Of a stretch of 64,000 bases of DNA, positions 61,784 to 64,000 are shown in pieces. The notes under the pieces were generated by a model that searched no databases, was not told the DNA's origin, and saw only the letters and a program-made list of their open reading frames with translations. A program made the translations under genes and the position numbers. Position 1 is the first letter of the stretch. Each line of letters opens with the position of its first letter. Origin of the DNA: Chishuiella changwenlii (lineage in GTDB: Bacteria; Bacteroidota; Bacteroidia; Flavobacteriales; Weeksellaceae); assembly GCF_900142565.1 (NCBI RefSeq), contig NZ_FRBH01000008.1, positions 124,001-188,000 on the forward strand, read 5' to 3'.

Positions 61784-62917
61784 TTACTTAAAGAAATCTA
61801 CAACTACTTTTGATATTCTAAATCTATCTTGATCAGTTAAATTAGAGCCAGAAGGTAGACATAGTCCGTTTTCAAAAAGTTTTTCAGAAACATTACTACC
61901 ATAATAAGGCAAATTCTTAAAAATAGGTTGTAAATGCATTGGCTTCCATAAAGGACGAGATTCAATATTATCTTCTAAAAAAGCTAACAGTAAATCTTCT
62001 CTTGTTTTACCTGTTACTTTTGAATCAATCAAAATAGCGGATAACCAATGATTAGAATAAAAATCTGTAGATGGTTCTTTAAATACTTCTACTCCATTAA
62101 TATCAGCAAATAAATTTTGATAAAAACTATTCATCGCTCTCCGAGCAATTATTCTATCTTCTAAAACCTCCATTTGTCCCCTTCCTATACCAGCTAAAAT
62201 ATTACTCATTCGATAATTGTAACCAATCTGTGAATGCTGATAGTGTGGAGCATCATCTCTTGCCTGAGTCGCTAAAAAAATTACTCTTTCTTTTTCTTTT
62301 TTTGATTGACAGATTAAAGCTCCTCCTCCTGAAGTTGTAATAATTTTATTCCCATTGAACGATATCGTACCGAATCGACCAAAAGTTCCTGTAGCTTTAC
62401 CTTTATATGTAGAGCCTAATGCTTCTGCAGCATCCTCAATAATAGGAATATTATGTTTATGTGCAACTCTATGAATCTCATCTATTTTATAAGGCATTCC
62501 ATATAAATGTACAGCAATAATTGCTTTTGGTTTAACCCCTTTAGAAATTCTATCTACAATAGCTTCTTCTAAAGCAATTGGACAAATATTCCAAGTATCA
62601 GATTCTGAATCTACAAAAATTGGAGTAGCTCCACAATAAGTAATTGGATTAGCGGAGGCAGAAAATGTCATCGACTGACAAATTACCTCATCTCCATATC
62701 CGATTCCACATTCTATCAAAGCTAAATGTATAGCTGAAGTACAAGTATTAAGTAAAATTACGTATGAATCTTCACCTAAATATTCTTCAAGTTTATTTTC
62801 AAAATCATTTAAATTATCACCTATTGAAGTAACCCAGTTTTTTTCAAAAGCATCTTCAATATATTTTATCTCATTACCAGAAAGATGAGGAGAAGATAAC
62901 CAAATTCTTGAATTCAT
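61784..62917 (-). CDS. DegT/DnrJ/EryC1/StrS sugar aminotransferase
   Basis: This 377-residue PLP enzyme transfers an amino group to a nucleotide-linked keto-sugar. The PLP lysine is Lys191 in SFNGNKIITTSGGGA, and the EDAAEALGSTYKGKATGTFG block lies at 161-180. The C-terminal SRPLWKPMHLQP motif is typical of the PglE/LegC-like subgroup that makes UDP-4-amino sugars. Its likely substrate is the 4-keto product of the WbpM/CapD-type enzyme at 56636. It is downstream of the sugar transferase, with a terminator-like hairpin between. Confidence 0.9.
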   Translation of the reverse strand: MNSRIWLSSPHLSGNEIKYIEDAFEKNWVTSIGDNLNDFENKLEEYLGEDSYVILLNTCTSAIHLALIECGIGYGDEVICQSMTFSASANPITYCGATPIFVDSESDTWNICPIALEEAIVDRISKGVKPKAIIAVHLYGMPYKIDEIHRVAHKHNIPIIEDAAEALGSTYKGKATGTFGRFGTISFNGNKIITTSGGGALICQSKKEKERVIFLATQARDDAPHYQHSQIGYNYRMSNILAGIGRGQMEVLEDRIIARRAMNSFYQNLFADINGVEVFKEPSTDFYSNHWLSAILIDSKVTGKTREDLLLAFLEDNIESRPLWKPMHLQPIFKNLPYYGSNVSEKLFENGLCLPSGSNLTDQDRFRISKVVVDFFK

Positions 62918-62945
62918 ATAGTTTGTGTTGATTTAGCAACAAGAT

Positions 62946-62976
62946 AAAAAAAGAAGTTCAAATTTTGAACTTCTTT
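62946..62976 (-). terminator. Terminator-like hairpin between sugar transferase and aminotransferase
   Basis: The stem GAAGTTCAA (62953-62961) with TTGAACTTC (62965-62973), extended by A/T pairs, is followed by seven T residues on minus. It lies in the 65-base gap inside what otherwise looks like one operon. Confidence 0.65.
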
Positions 62977-62982
62977 TAAATT

Positions 62983-63534
62983 TTATTTTCCAACTTTATC
63001 TCCCTGTCCACTTCCTGTAAGTGTTGCTAATATATATTTAAAATAATTTGAAATTGAAATTGTCTGGTACATTTCAGCATCTAATTTTGCTAATTTTTCA
63101 GGAGTTGACATATCAACATTATTGATTTGACCTAAACCTGTTATTCCAGGCAAATGATTAAACACACCTCTCTTTTCTCTTTCAGCAATTAATTCTTCTT
63201 GATTAAATAAGCATGGACGAGCACCAACTAAACTCATGTCTCCGATCAATACATTAATTAATTGAGGTAATTCATCTAGTTTAGATTTTCTAAGAAATGA
63301 TCCAAATTTTGTTACTTGAGCTTGGCTAGCTAAATGAGAAGCAACAGATTTGGTATTAATATCCATTGTTCTAAATTTTATAAGTTTAAATGCCTTTTTA
63401 TTTTTTCCAACTCGTTCTTGTAGAAAAATAGGAGATCCAGTATCAAATAAACCTATGATATATAAAAGTATTCCTATTGGCCATAAAAATAGTAATCCAA
63501 AAAATGAAAATATGAAATCAAATAATCGTGTCAT
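62983..63534 (-). CDS. Initiating sugar-1-phosphate transferase (PglC-like)
   Basis: This 183-residue monotopic phosphoglycosyltransferase attaches the first sugar phosphate to undecaprenyl phosphate. It has the single N-terminal re-entrant hydrophobic segment (about residues 9-30), then PIFLQERVGKNKKAFKLIKFRTMD, SKLDELPQLINVLIGDMSLVGARP, and LPGITGLGQINN. The length matches the short PglC type, without the extra helices of WbaP. It starts 2 bases from the epimerase gene stop, so the two are coupled. Confidence 0.93.
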   Translation of the reverse strand: MTRLFDFIFSFFGLLFLWPIGILLYIIGLFDTGSPIFLQERVGKNKKAFKLIKFRTMDINTKSVASHLASQAQVTKFGSFLRKSKLDELPQLINVLIGDMSLVGARPCLFNQEELIAEREKRGVFNHLPGITGLGQINNVDMSTPEKLAKLDAEMYQTISISNYFKYILATLTGSGQGDKVGK

Positions 63535-63536
63535 TG

Positions 63537-64000
63537 TTATTTATTTTTAAAGCTTTTTATTGTTTTTATTAAGCCTGCTTCAGCTGTTAAAGGTAATTTA
63601 TCAATACCTAAAGCTGTTTTTATTTTTTGGTTGGATACTTCTAAATCACTTGTCATCTTTTTCAATCTAATACTATTTAATGGTATAGGAATATAATCTC
63701 CAATTATAGCAATTCCTTTAATAACGAATTTAGGAAAAGCTAAATTTATTATACTTTTATTCTCAACTTTTTTAATTACACTTATAAGCTCATTTGTAGA
63801 CAAAGACTCATCATCCGCTACATGATAAATTCCTGAATCTAAACTTTCATAATTCTGGACTATCTTCTCTATAAAGAAATTAAAATTATCTATAGAAAGA
63901 AAAGATCTTTTATTTTTAAAAGATGATAACGGGTAAGGTATTCCTTTAGATATTAATTTATATAACAATCCTAAATTTCCTTTATCTCCAACTCCATGAA
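63537..64000 (-). CDS. NAD-dependent nucleotide-sugar epimerase/dehydratase (partial, 5' end off window)
   Basis: The frame stays open to the window edge, so only the C-terminal 153 residues are seen. It has the late SDR features KGIPYPLSSFKNKRSFLSIDNF and a SGIYHVADDESLSTNELI segment, as in UDP-glucose 4-epimerase-like enzymes of surface polysaccharide loci. The Rossmann and YxxxK motifs lie outside the window, so the exact activity cannot be read. It is co-transcribed with the sugar transferase. Confidence 0.85.
   Translation of the reverse strand, partial: HGVGDKGNLGLLYKLISKGIPYPLSSFKNKRSFLSIDNFNFFIEKIVQNYESLDSGIYHVADDESLSTNELISVIKKVENKSIINLAFPKFVIKGIAIIGDYIPIPLNSIRLKKMTSDLEVSNQKIKTALGIDKLPLTAEAGLIKTIKSFKNK

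Overview
The window is a stretch of chromosome from a low-GC member of the Bacteroidetes, most likely class Flavobacteriia. Supporting signs are near-exact TTTG-N20/21-TAnnTTTG promoters (ilv leader, rpsT, rrf2), no Shine-Dalgarno reliance, TonB-dependent outer-membrane receptor and OmpA/TSP3 proteins, an L25/CTC protein, a tmRNA with a GNEEYALAA tag, and a dispersed GGGCG...CGCA repeat that I recall from flavobacterial genomes. I cannot name a species from sequence alone.

Layout. 1-5818 (minus): start of a nuoABCD complex I operon, then mfd. 5923-15109 (plus): branched-chain amino acid operon ilvD-ilvB-ilvN-ilvC-(ModF-like ABC ATPase)-ilvA, preceded by two consecutive Ile/Leu/Val-rich leader peptides, each with its own antiterminator and terminator; a small lipoprotein follows. 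15128-20078 (plus): thrA-thrB-thrC behind a Thr/Ile-rich leader peptide attenuator. 20093-20338: an inverted pair of flavobacterial repeats. 20386-22300 (minus): DUF779 protein and aldehyde dehydrogenase. 22440-22835: tmRNA.

22847-32295 is the accessory part: a five-gene operon encoding a C5-cytosine methyltransferase, a MutL/Hsp90-type ATPase, a Z1-domain helicase-like protein, a DUF4420 PD-(D/E)XK nuclease and an AIPR protein. This matches the MZA antiphage system. It sits directly downstream of tmRNA and is bracketed by two 34-bp direct repeats (33/34 identical), each of which is also a terminator hairpin, so it looks like an inserted island without its integrase. An unrecognised 230-residue gene lies beyond it.

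33469-38806: CBS/CorC-HlyC membrane protein, two-domain peptide ABC ATPase, three identical tRNA-Glu genes plus one divergent tRNA-Glu around rpsT, and an NlpC/P60 lipoprotein. 38892-39017: 18 perfect copies of a 7-bp repeat. 39018-44696 (minus): parE - small membrane protein - parC - rhomboid protease. 44805-51207: aminotransferase, DctA-type symporter, TonB-dependent siderophore receptor with STN domain, YchF. 51292-55067: small lipoprotein, secreted thioredoxin, an Rrf2 regulator with a hemerythrin protein and a candidate operator between them, rplY and prs. 55272-64000: OmpA-like porin, then a polysaccharide locus (WbpM/CapD-type enzyme, Wza, Wzc on plus; sugar aminotransferase, initiating sugar transferase and a truncated epimerase on minus).

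All recognised genes look intact, apart from the two cut by the window edges (nuoD, epimerase). Motif and coordinate statements come from reading the sequence; no searches were run.
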